Of a stretch of 14,960 bases of DNA, positions 5,928 through 13,798 are shown in pieces. The stretch comes from Bryobacterales bacterium (GTDB lineage Bacteria; Acidobacteriota; Terriglobia; Bryobacterales; Bryobacteraceae). The notes beneath the pieces are model-generated. The model made no database searches. It was not told the origin of the DNA and saw only the letters and a list, made by a program, of their open reading frames with translations. Location: positions 1 to 14,960 of the forward strand of contig JANXQZ010000318.1 in the NCBI GenBank assembly GCA_025353235.1, read 5' to 3'. Each line of letters starts with the position of its first letter. Within the stretch, counting starts at the first letter, position 1. The position numbers and the translations under genes are program-made.

Positions 5928-8312
5928 TTGATCGCGCATATGGCGTCGCGCAGCATGAGTCCGTTGCCGGTCCATGTAGTGGAGTTAGGTCACATGTTTC
6001 CCCCAGCCGAAACCCCAACGAAGGTTTCCACCGCCGTTTCGGCCATCCTCAATACGAACTACGTTTTATGCGTCGGTACCATTGAGGTGCGAAAGAACCC
6101 GGTATACCTGTTTCACATTTGGAAGATGATGGTCAAGTCTGGTCGGGTGGATATCCCTTACTTGGTGTTTGCCGGCCGCATGGGCTGGTTCGTTCAGGAC
6201 TTCATCGATCAAATAAGGGCGTGCGATTACCTGGGCGGCAGGATCATAATCGTCCACAACGTCACGGACGGGGAGCTCGATCTGCTGTACCAGAAATGCA
6301 TACTCACAATGTTTCCGAGCTTCATTGAAGGCTGGGGGCTGCCGGTAGGCGAAAGTCTCGCGCATGGAAAGGTCTGTCTTTCCACTCTCAATGGCGGCAT
6401 TCCAGCCGTAGGCGGGGACCTCGCGGATTACATCGATCCCTACAACGCCCGCGACGGGCTCGACCGGCTCTTGCGGTATCTCGATGATCCGGAACTCCGC
6501 CGTCGGCGCGAGCGTGAGATCGCGGAACAATTCGTCGCCCGGTCCTGGCGCAAGGTGTCAGACAACTTCCTCAAATCGACGCACGCGCTGGCACAAATGG
6601 TCCGCCCAGTGGGCGGCGTCTCGGCCATGTCACTCCCGTCTGGGCAGTATGTCTCCATCGGCACCGGAAACTGGATGGACGGAACGCTGTCGGGTGAGAT
6701 TGTCTGTATCTCGGGCTGGGCAAGACCCGAGAGCGCTGGCGTCCGGCCAGCCGCGCCGGAAACGCTGGTACAATTCCGCGCTGATCTTCAGGCCGGTACA
6801 AGAATCAACCTGCTGCTGCGATTCGGCGCATACGGCGGGGACTTCCGCATCCGTGTCCGTTCCGGTTCCGGAGCACAAACCGACGCAACTCTCACACCGG
6901 GTGCGGAGAAAGTAGTGGTTCTGCCGTGTGCGGTGGAAGCGGAAAAACTGGTCAGCGCTCGCCTCTCGGTAATCGGCACGATGGAAGACGACGCAGTCAT
7001 CGACCCGCCTTACTGGATTCTTAAGGGAATTCTGTATTTCGATCCCAAACGCGTAGCAGCCCAAGCGTTGTTAGAGCCGTCGAATGTCGGGTATCGACAC
7101 CGACCGGCCGCAGCCCCGTCGCCCTCGCCCACACCGCTCAAGCCGATGGCGAGCTCAGATCGTATCCTGGTTGGTTCCAATGGCCTCGACAACACGCGGC
7201 AGGCGCCGTCCTTCGGAGCATTTTTGCAAACGGCTGATTCCTACTGGCCTCTAAAGTTCGGCGCGGACCGTGACGCGCCGATCTTCGCGGATCACGCAGA
7301 CAGCCGAGCATTCTATTCAGGCTGCGGAAACAGCTCCCAGATTCCTCAGGTCGGGGCGATCAAAGACTCCGTCCGGCTGATCAGGCGCAGCGATCAGTTT
7401 GTGTCCACCTCCAGGTTCACCGAGGGCTCAGTGTTCGACCGCTCGGGTGTGTCGAGGGGATACGGTTATCTTCGCGACCAGACCAAGGTAATGGCGCCCT
7501 GGATGTCCAGAGAGGGCGATAGCCTGTGGATCAACGACAAGGCCTTAGAAAAAGCACCTTATTACGAGCATTCCTGTCTGCTTTTTTATAACGGAAATCT
7601 GCACAATTACTATCATTGGATGGTTGAAGGGCTGCTGTGCCTGGACATCTTATGGCGAGCGCTGGGGAATGACTCTAATTTGAGGATGGTGTTGCCGAAG
7701 TCTGTCGACATAAATGCCTTGATACAGCATCGCGAGTCGCTGCAGGCGCTCGGTTTCTGCGGATACAAAATTACCGAGGCAGCCGAGAATCTGATCAGGG
7801 TAAAGGAGGCGATCTGGGTGGAGAGCGACCTGATCCAGCATATGCCCGCGGTCTATCTGAAGGACTTTCAGCAAAGAATCGCCGCAATGTACGCTCATCT
7901 TCAAACTCCACGGAACAGGCGGCTGTTACTGGCGCGGAAAGGACCGACCAGAAAAATCCATAATATGGAGCAAGTGGATCTCTTTCTCTCCAGATACGGC
8001 TTCGAAACCGTCTATCTGGACGGGATGAGCTCAAGGGATCAGATCCTGTTGTTCCAAGGTGCAGAGTTCATCATTGGTTCGCACGGCGCGGGTCTATCGA
8101 ATCTTCTCTTTTGCGAGGCGGGGACGAAGGTGATTGAGCTTTCGCCAGTATCGGAATTCAGGCCTTTCTTTTGGATGATTTCGGACAAACTGAATCTGGT
8201 CTACGGCCTGCAATTCTGTCGCACTGTAGCGGATCGTGATTTTCAGTCTTGCATAATCGTCGATATTCACAAGCTCGAGGCGCTTATGCGCATGGTTGAC
8301 GCGCATTGGTAA
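5928..8312 (+). CDS. C-terminal half of a GT4 domain, probable beta-sandwich domain and GT61 glycosyltransferase
   Basis: A 794-residue frame from TTG 5928 (ATG at 5940 and 5955 are alternatives, none with a clear ribosome site). Residues about 1-225 are the donor-binding half of GT4: C-V-G-T-I-E-V-R-K-N-P at 48-58 and E-G-W-G-L-P-V-G-E at 134-142 (E-x7-E). Residues about 236-385 alternate short hydrophobic strands and G/W-containing turns, resembling a carbohydrate-associated beta-sandwich. A proline-rich linker (392-406) follows. Residues about 540-770 form a GT61 domain: N-Y-Y-H-W-M-V-E-G-L at 560-569, R-R-L-L-L-A-R-K at 664-671, and I-I-G-S-H-G-A-G-L-S-N-L-L-F at 715-728, then V-I-E-L. 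If translated alone the GT4 would lack its acceptor half, though GT61 could still fold. It is in frame with the preceding gene and most likely its lost C-terminal part. Confidence 0.82.
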   Translation: MIAHMASRSMSPLPVHVVELGHMFPPAETPTKVSTAVSAILNTNYVLCVGTIEVRKNPVYLFHIWKMMVKSGRVDIPYLVFAGRMGWFVQDFIDQIRACDYLGGRIIIVHNVTDGELDLLYQKCILTMFPSFIEGWGLPVGESLAHGKVCLSTLNGGIPAVGGDLADYIDPYNARDGLDRLLRYLDDPELRRRREREIAEQFVARSWRKVSDNFLKSTHALAQMVRPVGGVSAMSLPSGQYVSIGTGNWMDGTLSGEIVCISGWARPESAGVRPAAPETLVQFRADLQAGTRINLLLRFGAYGGDFRIRVRSGSGAQTDATLTPGAEKVVVLPCAVEAEKLVSARLSVIGTMEDDAVIDPPYWILKGILYFDPKRVAAQALLEPSNVGYRHRPAAAPSPSPTPLKPMASSDRILVGSNGLDNTRQAPSFGAFLQTADSYWPLKFGADRDAPIFADHADSRAFYSGCGNSSQIPQVGAIKDSVRLIRRSDQFVSTSRFTEGSVFDRSGVSRGYGYLRDQTKVMAPWMSREGDSLWINDKALEKAPYYEHSCLLFYNGNLHNYYHWMVEGLLCLDILWRALGNDSNLRMVLPKSVDINALIQHRESLQALGFCGYKITEAAENLIRVKEAIWVESDLIQHMPAVYLKDFQQRIAAMYAHLQTPRNRRLLLARKGPTRKIHNMEQVDLFLSRYGFETVYLDGMSSRDQILLFQGAEFIIGSHGAGLSNLLFCEAGTKVIELSPVSEFRPFFWMISDKLNLVYGLQFCRTVADRDFQSCIIVDIHKLEALMRMVDAHW

Positions 8313-8324
8313 GCAAAGGCGAGA

Positions 8325-8391
8325 ACCGGCTTGTATGCCAATTGCTCACAAAGATAGATGTCTCGCGCTAATTGTGTCCAGCCAAGCCGGT
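8325..8391. repeat. Widely spaced 9-bp inverted repeat after the GT61 gene
   Basis: ACCGGCTTG (8325-8333) and CAAGCCGGT (8383-8391) are perfect reverse complements separated by 49 bases. It begins 12 bases after the stop of the large glycosyltransferase frame. There is no T-tract after the second arm, so a terminator is not supported. I see no gene in the rest of 8313-8590. Confidence 0.35.
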
Positions 8392-8590
8392 CGCAGAATC
8401 ACAGCCGTATTAAACGGCGAGCGAGTTGGATGGTTAGGTCATGAGCTTGTTCAGGAGTTCCGGCCCCCGGACAGGTCAAGCGCGTAAGTGTGAGTCGGGA
8501 TGAGAACACATTGCCGTCACTTACTAATCGCCGGGGAAGACATGCCGTCGCACGCGTTCATACGACACTGGAGTCTAACAAGACTGAAGG

Positions 8591-9310
8591 ATGAAGATCG
8601 TCGTTATCAATCTGATCAGCTCAACAGATCGTAGAGAGCGGATCGAAGCCAATCTTGCTGAGCTCGGATTGGCGTTCGAGTTTTTCAACGGAGTCGATGC
8701 TCGGCGCGGTGAACATCTGGGCATCTCCCGATATAGCGAGGCGGCAGCGTTGCGCGATTTCCATCGGCCGCTGTCAGGCGGGGAGATCGGCTGCTTCGCC
8801 AGCCACTACCTTCTATGGGAGCGATGCATAGAAGCGCGGAAGCCGTTCGTCATCATGGAAGACGATGTTGTAGTGGATGACGGGTTTGTCCGAACGCTTG
8901 AGATCGTGTCGGAACTGATATCGACCTTTCCGTTGGTCCGCCTCGGTCTCACGGCGGAAGCTGCGGGTAGTGGAGTCGTTCTGCCTTTACCGCACGGCTT
9001 TGAACTAGTTTCGCTTGCATCGGGGACATTCGGCACTCAGTGCTACATCTTGTCTGATGTTGCGGCCAAGGCACTGGTTGACCACGCCGCAGTTTGGTCG
9101 CTTCCAGTCGACATCTACTTTGATCGCCCACAAATTCACGGACTGGGCAGTCACGGACTACGGCCCTATTTCGTGAGACATGCGGACCAATCCGTCTATC
9201 CGTCCGTTATTGGAGACGAGCGCTATGGCCTCTGGCCGCAGGATCCAGCAGTGAAGATCAGGTCGCAGGTGGAGAAATTCCTGGCCGAACGCGGACGCAG
9301 ATTAAAGTGA
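8591..9310 (+). CDS. GT25 family glycosyltransferase (LPS biosynthesis type)
   Basis: A 239-residue protein of the usual length for bacterial GT25 enzymes. Family marks in order: V-V-I-N-L-I-S-S-T-D-R-R-E-R at 4-17, F-F-N-G-V-D-A at 31-37, G-E-I-G-C-F-A-S-H-Y-L-L-W-E at 64-77, and V-I-M-E-D-D-V at 87-93, where the E-D-D acids are the expected metal- and donor-binding group; then G-T-Q-C-Y-I-L-S at 148-155 and P-V-D at 172-174. Known relatives such as LgtB and Lex2B transfer galactose or glucose onto lipo-oligosaccharide, and LgtB-type beta-1,4-galactosylation builds the backbone that fucosyltransferases decorate. It ends the glycosyltransferase island, 278 bases after the GT61 gene. The ATG has only AAGG directly before it. 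Donor and acceptor are not determinable. Confidence 0.9.
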   Translation: MKIVVINLISSTDRRERIEANLAELGLAFEFFNGVDARRGEHLGISRYSEAAALRDFHRPLSGGEIGCFASHYLLWERCIEARKPFVIMEDDVVVDDGFVRTLEIVSELISTFPLVRLGLTAEAAGSGVVLPLPHGFELVSLASGTFGTQCYILSDVAAKALVDHAAVWSLPVDIYFDRPQIHGLGSHGLRPYFVRHADQSVYPSVIGDERYGLWPQDPAVKIRSQVEKFLAERGRRLK

Positions 9311-9546
9311 CCTCTGCTGCGTGTCGGCTCGCACGGTGAAGGCGCAACGGAAAGGCAATACAGCGCCGGCTTGGAGAGCTGGATCCACCCATAGCGATCC
9401 GCGACGGACCCGGAGGCTTCCGGATAGGACTCCGGGAAAGCTTGGTCCGCCCAGGGTGCGCGGTTTGGTTCGGCGCTTTTTAGGCGTTCCGGCCTGACTT
9501 TATCGCTGATATTCCGTACTACTACTGAAAAAAGACCGTATTCCCT

Positions 9547-9573
9547 TAAATTCCTCTCGCTGCCCGCCGATAT
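9547..9573 (+). promoter_or_regulatory. Sigma-28 (FliA) promoter of the flgM operon
   Basis: TAAATTCC (9547-9554), exactly 11 bases, then GCCGATAT (9566-9573). The enterobacterial FliA consensus is TAAAGTTT-N11-GCCGATAA; the -10 matches seven of eight positions, the -35 five of eight, and the spacing is exact. It lies 34 bases before the flgM start codon, as expected for a late flagellar operon. Since FlgM inhibits sigma-28, this would make a feedback loop. Confidence 0.75.
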
Positions 9574-9607
9574 GTGGTCTTGAGGCGATTGAAAGATCGA
9601 ACCTGCC

Positions 9608-9889
9608 ATGAAAATAAATGATACGAGCGGTAGCGGAGTTTCCGGACTAGGGAAAGCTCAAGAGCTGACATCGGCTGGATTCAGCTCTAAGACGAAGTCA
9701 AATCGGTCAGGACAAGACGACGAGGTCTCTTTATCCAATTTAAGCAATGCGCTGAGTTCCCTGCAAACGGACTCTCCACGCCAAGCAATCAAGCTGACCC
9801 AACTCTCGGCGTCGGTGGCGTCCGGCAGCTATCAGGTTGACGCTCACCTGTTAAGCGCGAGCATCATCCGCGCCAGCATGCGGGCTTAA
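9608..9889 (+). CDS. flgM: Anti-sigma-28 factor FlgM
   Basis: A 93-residue protein with the family layout: M-K-I-N at the start, a polar, probably disordered N-terminal half rich in Ser, Gly and Lys, then the helical sigma-binding half. The D-D-E-V-S-L-S-N-L-S segment (37-46) and the C-terminal V-A-S-G-S-Y-Q-V-D-A-H-L-L-S-A-S-I-I (70-87) match FlgM, whose last helices bind and hold sigma-28. FlgM is normally exported through the finished hook-basal body, which releases sigma-28 for late genes. It is first in a tight plus-strand operon: its stop is one base before the next start, with flgK and flgL following. A sigma-28 promoter lies just upstream. The ATG has only a weak ribosome site. Confidence 0.87.
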   Translation: MKINDTSGSGVSGLGKAQELTSAGFSSKTKSNRSGQDDEVSLSNLSNALSSLQTDSPRQAIKLTQLSASVASGSYQVDAHLLSASIIRASMRA

Positions 9890-9890
9890 A

Positions 9891-10280
9891 GTGAACGATC
9901 AACTGCAGACCGCCAAGCAAGCCCGGCGGCAAGTCGAGCAAGTTCGAAAACGGCTCCTCAAACCGGCGCCCGAGACACTAGCATCGTGCGCGGGTCCATT
10001 GCTGGAAGCGATCGGATGCCTGGATCGACTGCAGTCAAATCTGCAGGCGGGAGCACCGGGATCCACTGCACACTTGATCCGGAACGAAATGACCGTGCTG
10101 CGGGGGGAACTCTCCACCGCGTCGGCATTGCTGCGCGCCGCAGGGCTGTTCTACGAAGGATACGGAAACCTGCTGGGCACGGGACCTGAACCTGCCGAGA
10201 TGAATTACTGTTCGCAAGGAACGACGCCAACGCGGGAGCACAACGAAAACATCCAGCCGCGCCTGGAATTCCATGGGTAA
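9891..10280 (+). CDS. Small helical flagellar protein, probable FlgN-like export chaperone
   Basis: A 129-residue protein starting with GTG one base after the flgM stop and overlapping the start of flgK by eight bases. Residues 1-95 are mostly helix-forming, with charged repeats (A-K-Q-A-R-R-Q-V-E-Q-V-R-K-R-L) and L-I-R-N-E-M-T-V-L-R-G-E-L at 62-74, then A-A-G-L-F-Y-E-G-Y-G-N-L-L at 83-95; the last 30 residues look unstructured. FlgN is the export chaperone for FlgK and FlgL, is helical, has about this length, and is commonly encoded between flgM and flgK. Position, size and helix content support a FlgN-like role, but I cannot see a diagnostic motif. Translational coupling with both neighbours is likely. 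An uncharacterised flagellar accessory protein is the alternative. Confidence 0.65.
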   Translation: MNDQLQTAKQARRQVEQVRKRLLKPAPETLASCAGPLLEAIGCLDRLQSNLQAGAPGSTAHLIRNEMTVLRGELSTASALLRAAGLFYEGYGNLLGTGPEPAEMNYCSQGTTPTREHNENIQPRLEFHG

Positions 10281-11634
10281 TCTATTCACATCCCTGCTGA
10301 ACTCCAGCAATGCGCTAGGCGTATTTTCAAAAGCCATGGGCGTGGTCAGCAATAACGTCACGAATGCGAACACCCTCGGCTACGTCAAACAAACAGCCGT
10401 GTTGGACGCCCTACCTTTTGATTTGACGGTCGGGCTCCCGGGCGGAGTAAGCCTAGGGGCAATACAGAGCTCGCGCAACTCGTACGCGGAGCAAAATGTC
10501 CGCAACCAGCAGTCAGGGTACGGGACGTTTCAGCAGAAGGCTTCGGATCTCTCGCAAGTGTCTCAGCTTTTCGATTTATCCGGCAAATCCGGTCCCGCGT
10601 CTGCTATTAATGGGCTTTTCAAGAGTTTTTCGCAACTGAGCGTGAACCCAAACGATTCCACGGCTCGTCAGAATGTGATCGAGAAAGCAACTCAAACGGC
10701 GCAAGCTTTTCAGAGTACGTCGGCTGGTCTTCTGCAGGCGTCTGGCCAAGTGGTCAACGAAGCTCGCACCAACATTGCCGAAATAAACCGCCTGGCCGGC
10801 GCAATCGCCCATATCAACGCCGATCACCCGCAGGACTACAAAGGTGCTATGGACGCCGGAGTGGATGCGCAGCTAAACAGCAATCTGGAAGAACTGTCCA
10901 AGTACGTCAACTACACGGCGCTGCAGCAGCCGGACGGCTCGGTCACGGTGTACATTGGCGGCCAAACACCGCTTGTGATCGGGGATAAGGCGCTGCCCAT
11001 CCAGGGTGATTTCTCAAATCCTAAGGTGGCCGTTCTGGACAGTCAGGGACGGGACATCGGCGCTCAGCTTACGCAAGGGCAACTGGCGGGTCTGCTCGAA
11101 GTTCAGAACACGACGATACCTTCGTATCTTGCGGACCTGAACACCCTGGCCAACGGAGTGGCCGATCAAGTAAACGCCGCCCTCGCCAACGGAATCGATG
11201 CGAACGGAGCAGCCCCGGCAACAGACCTGTTTACTTACAATACGAATCCCGGCGCCGCGCAAACGCTTTCAGTGAGCATTACATCGCCCGATCAGGTCGC
11301 CGCCGCCGTGCCCGGATCGCCGGGAGGGAATGGGAACGCCCTTAGCCTTTCGGCTCTCGGAAGCGCCAAAACGTTCAACGGGTTTACCTTCAGCGGCTAT
11401 TTTGGTTCGCTGGCGAGCAGGGTGGGGCAAGATATTTCGGATGCGCAGAACGGACGGGATGCCCACCAGCAGTTGGTGACGCAGGCGCAGAACCTGCGCT
11501 CCACCGTTTCGAGCGTGTCGCTCGATGAAGAAGCGGAGCACCTGATTCAGTTTCAACGGGCTTACCAAGCCACCTCGAAATTGTTTGGCGTACTCAATGA
11601 ATTGACCACGACAACCATCAATCTCGTGCAGTGA
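10273..11634 (+). CDS. flgK: Flagellar hook-associated protein 1 (FlgK)
   Basis: A 453-residue protein, at the short end of the family's usual range. The N-terminal flagellar rod/hook motif is clear: A-L-G-V-F-S-K-A-M-G-V-V-S-N-N-V-T-N-A-N-T-L-G-Y-V-K. The C-terminal D0 helix is equally typical: S-V-S-L-D-E-E-A-E-H-L-I-Q-F-Q-R-A-Y-Q-A-T-S-K-L-F, ending in L-T-T-T-T-I-N-L-V. These two ends pack together in the hook-filament junction, where FlgK forms the ring next to the hook; the middle is the variable outer domain. The protein leaves the cell through the flagellar type III export channel. Its ATG overlaps the end of the FlgN-like gene, and flgL starts ten bases after its stop, so all are probably on one sigma-28 transcript. 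Confidence 0.95.
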   Translation: MGNLFTSLLNSSNALGVFSKAMGVVSNNVTNANTLGYVKQTAVLDALPFDLTVGLPGGVSLGAIQSSRNSYAEQNVRNQQSGYGTFQQKASDLSQVSQLFDLSGKSGPASAINGLFKSFSQLSVNPNDSTARQNVIEKATQTAQAFQSTSAGLLQASGQVVNEARTNIAEINRLAGAIAHINADHPQDYKGAMDAGVDAQLNSNLEELSKYVNYTALQQPDGSVTVYIGGQTPLVIGDKALPIQGDFSNPKVAVLDSQGRDIGAQLTQGQLAGLLEVQNTTIPSYLADLNTLANGVADQVNAALANGIDANGAAPATDLFTYNTNPGAAQTLSVSITSPDQVAAAVPGSPGGNGNALSLSALGSAKTFNGFTFSGYFGSLASRVGQDISDAQNGRDAHQQLVTQAQNLRSTVSSVSLDEEAEHLIQFQRAYQATSKLFGVLNELTTTTINLVQ

Positions 11635-11644
11635 CAGGAATACC

Positions 11645-12550
11645 ATGATCACCTCTCTCGATCCCTCATCCGTTAGTTTTCTGAATGGACTCAGCCAGAT
11701 TCAACGCCGATCTCAGCACGCCCAAACCGAATTGACAACTGGACTCCGAATCAATGCAGTGGAGGACGACCCGAGCCAAATTCCTCTCCTTCTAGGAGCT
11801 CGCGCAGAGTTGGAGCGGGTTCAACAGATCGGTTCGAACTTGAATCAGGTAAAAGCGGAAGTCGACGCGGGCGAGGGAACGCTCCAGTCCGCTGTCACTT
11901 TGGTTGAAAGGGCGCAAACGCTGGCGACGCAAGGGCAACCCAGTTTCATGACCGCCGAAAGCCGCACTCAGCTCGCAGGTGAGATTGGAGGCGTGCTGCA
12001 ACAAATCGTTAGCGCCGCGAATACCACCGCCGGAGGCCGCTACATTTTCAGTGGAGACAGCGATCAGACCCCGCCTTACACAGTCGATCTCACCCAGCCC
12101 AACCCAGTCAGCGCCTATGCGGGCTCTCCTTCCACTCGACTGATAGAGCACCCCGACGGAACCTTATTTCCAGTCGCAAAAACGGCCCAAGAAATCTTCG
12201 ACAGCTCAAATTCAGACCAAAATGTCTTCCAGGCAATTAATAGTTTGCGGACCGCCCTTTTGAATAACGATCAAGCGGGCATCAATGCCGCGCTTCCCGT
12301 CCTCAAGAGCGCAGGCAGCTATCTAAATCAGCAGCTGACATCGTACGGCGTGGCACAAAACCGAATAACCGACGGGCTCAATTTTGGGCAGACTTTGACG
12401 AGTCAGATCCAAACCCGCTTGAGCGCAATTCAGGACGCCGATGTCACTCAGGCAATTACGGAATTCCAACTGGCGTCCACTCAGCAACAAGCCGCCCTGG
12501 CTTCGCGGGCGAAGCTGCCCCGCAGCAGCCTATTCGATTATCTTGGTTAA
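11645..12550 (+). CDS. flgL: Flagellar hook-associated protein 3 (FlgL)
   Basis: A 301-residue flagellin-like protein. The N-terminal flagellin domain shows Q-T-E-L-T-T-G-L-R-I-N-A-V-E-D-D-P-S-Q at 27-45 (family q-x-x-l-S-T-G-x-R-V-n-x-x-x-D-D-P), and G-G-R-Y-I-F-S-G-D-S-D-Q-T-P-P-Y at 130-145 is the typical FlgL end of that domain. The C-terminal helix (V-T-Q-A-I-T-E-F-Q-L-A-S-T-Q-Q-Q-A-A-L) matches the flagellin C-terminal domain. FlgL joins FlgK to the filament. The length and the F-S-G segment separate it from true flagellin. AGGA six bases before the ATG serves as ribosome site. It is last in the flagellar operon and its stop lies nine bases from the stop of the opposing permease gene. 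Confidence 0.93.
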   Translation: MITSLDPSSVSFLNGLSQIQRRSQHAQTELTTGLRINAVEDDPSQIPLLLGARAELERVQQIGSNLNQVKAEVDAGEGTLQSAVTLVERAQTLATQGQPSFMTAESRTQLAGEIGGVLQQIVSAANTTAGGRYIFSGDSDQTPPYTVDLTQPNPVSAYAGSPSTRLIEHPDGTLFPVAKTAQEIFDSSNSDQNVFQAINSLRTALLNNDQAGINAALPVLKSAGSYLNQQLTSYGVAQNRITDGLNFGQTLTSQIQTRLSAIQDADVTQAITEFQLASTQQQAALASRAKLPRSSLFDYLG

Positions 12551-12559
12551 GAGTCCTAT

Positions 12560-13798
12560 CTACTCGTATCGCAGAGCTTCGACAGGATCCATCCGCGCAG
12601 CCTTGTTCGCAGGCCAAATTCCGAAAAACAGCCCAACAGCAACGGAAACAACCACGCCCAGCACAGCGGCCCAAAGAGGTACCGACGTCGGCAAGCTCGG
12701 AAAAATCACCCGGCAAATAAACGAGATCCCCCAGCCGAAGGTCATGCCGATCAGGCCGCCCAGCCCAGTCAGGACCACCGCTTCCGTGAGGAACTGCATG
12801 ACGATATCGGCTCGGCGCGCTCCGATCGCCTTGCGAATGCCGATCTCGCGCGTGCGCTCGGTCACCGACACCAGCATGATATTCATAACTCCGATGCCGC
12901 CCACTAGAAGCCCGATAGAGCTAAGCACCACCATTACCAGCGCCACCATGGCGGTAACGCTATGAAACTGTTCGACCATTTGCTCGGACGTGGAAATGAA
13001 AAAGTTGTCCGGCTTCGAAACGGCAACCCGCCGCTCCTGTCGCAGAACCGACCGCGTTTCGTCAATGGCGGACGGCAACAGCCCAGGCTTGGCAACCATA
13101 ACCAGCATGTTCTCCTTAGCATTGGGAAACATCTTGCGCATCGTAAAGTACGGAATCAAAATGCGCCGATCGTCCTGGCCTGGGAAGGATGTCGACGGCC
13201 GCTTCATCACTCCAACGATTTCAAACTGATGGCCGTTCACCTCAATCCACTTGCCAATCGGATACTGGCCCGCCATCAGAGCCTTCGGAACATCCTCTCC
13301 CACGGCCGCAACAGACATGCGGTGTCGTCCTTCCGCATCGGTGAAAAAGCGGCCTTGATTCATTTCGGCCTGCCCGCCGCCGGTGTACGACTCCTCAGTG
13401 CCCCCAAGTTGAATTTGATACAAGTCGTTTCCCTTGTAGCGCGCCCGCAAAATGCCGAGCCCTTGCGGAAACAGATACGGACTGACTGCGGCCACCGACG
13501 GGCAGCGCTCCTGGATCGCCATGGCGTTCTCATACGTCAGGGGCTTGCGCTGCAACTGCTCCGAACTGAGATTGGTTGCGAACCCAATCGGAAACTTAAA
13601 AATAATTGCAGTATTGGTTCCAAAACTCCGCAGCACCCCGGAAATTGCCCCGTCCAGACCGGCGATAATCGAGCCCACGCCGATGATGGTACCCGTTCCG
13701 ATGATCACGCCAAGGACGGTAAGGAACGATCGCAGCTTATGTTCCCTAACCGTATCCAGAGCCAATCCGATCGCCGCAAAGGCGGCAAAGAATTTCAT
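12560..13798 (-). CDS. MacB/FtsX-type ABC transporter permease
   Basis: A 412-residue membrane protein with the four-helix MacB layout: helix 1 at about 24-48, a large periplasmic domain (about 50-275), then helices at about 280-308, 335-362 and 374-398. The segment E-R-T-R-E-I-G-I-R-K-A-I-G-A-R-R-A-D-I (314-332) is the FtsX-family cytoplasmic loop that contacts the ATPase, and the C-terminus reads D-P-V-E-A-L-R-Y-E as usual. No nucleotide-binding domain is fused, so a separate ATPase is required. The ATG at 13798 is chosen because it follows GGTGGA and begins at the normal family start; it overlaps the preceding permease stop as ATGA. MacB-like transporters move peptides, antibiotics or lipoproteins, or signal mechanically. 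The substrate here is unknown. Confidence 0.9.
   Translation of the reverse strand: MKFFAAFAAIGLALDTVREHKLRSFLTVLGVIIGTGTIIGVGSIIAGLDGAISGVLRSFGTNTAIIFKFPIGFATNLSSEQLQRKPLTYENAMAIQERCPSVAAVSPYLFPQGLGILRARYKGNDLYQIQLGGTEESYTGGGQAEMNQGRFFTDAEGRHRMSVAAVGEDVPKALMAGQYPIGKWIEVNGHQFEIVGVMKRPSTSFPGQDDRRILIPYFTMRKMFPNAKENMLVMVAKPGLLPSAIDETRSVLRQERRVAVSKPDNFFISTSEQMVEQFHSVTAMVALVMVVLSSIGLLVGGIGVMNIMLVSVTERTREIGIRKAIGARRADIVMQFLTEAVVLTGLGGLIGMTFGWGISFICRVIFPSLPTSVPLWAAVLGVVVSVAVGLFFGIWPANKAARMDPVEALRYE

Larger units (their letters stand above)
3960..8312 (+). pseudogene. Single interrupted reading frame for a GT11-GT4-(beta-sandwich)-GT61 megaenzyme
   Basis: Both flanking coding sequences are in the same frame, and the 102 bases between the TAG (5823-5825) and the TTG at 5928 translate into ordinary GT4 sequence: Y-C-E-A-P-G-T-R-L-F-S-N-A-L, then F-T-D-F-L-I-T-T-S-E-Y-N-K. 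The TAG is the only interruption in 1,450 codons. Domain map on the joined numbering: unknown 1-180, GT11 182-455, GT4 about 484-880 (E-x7-E donor motif at 790-798), probable beta-sandwich about 892-1041, GT61 about 1196-1426. In related GT4 proteins the motif reads D-x-I-P-x-x-x-P-E-Y/F, so the stop stands where a glutamate (GAG) is expected; one G-to-T change explains it. It may be a recent nonsense mutation, a sequence error, or a readthrough site. Listed as a pseudogene because the stop splits a catalytic domain; the separate halves are listed too. Confidence 0.6.

Noticed and set aside
8296..8487. A 63-codon plus-strand frame after the GT61 gene
   Set aside because: It overlaps the end of the large frame, has no ribosome site and no recognisable features.
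9458..9481. GCGC-loop-GCGC followed by five T as a terminator after the GT25 gene
   Set aside because: The stem is only 4 bp with an 11-base loop, too weak to support a terminator.
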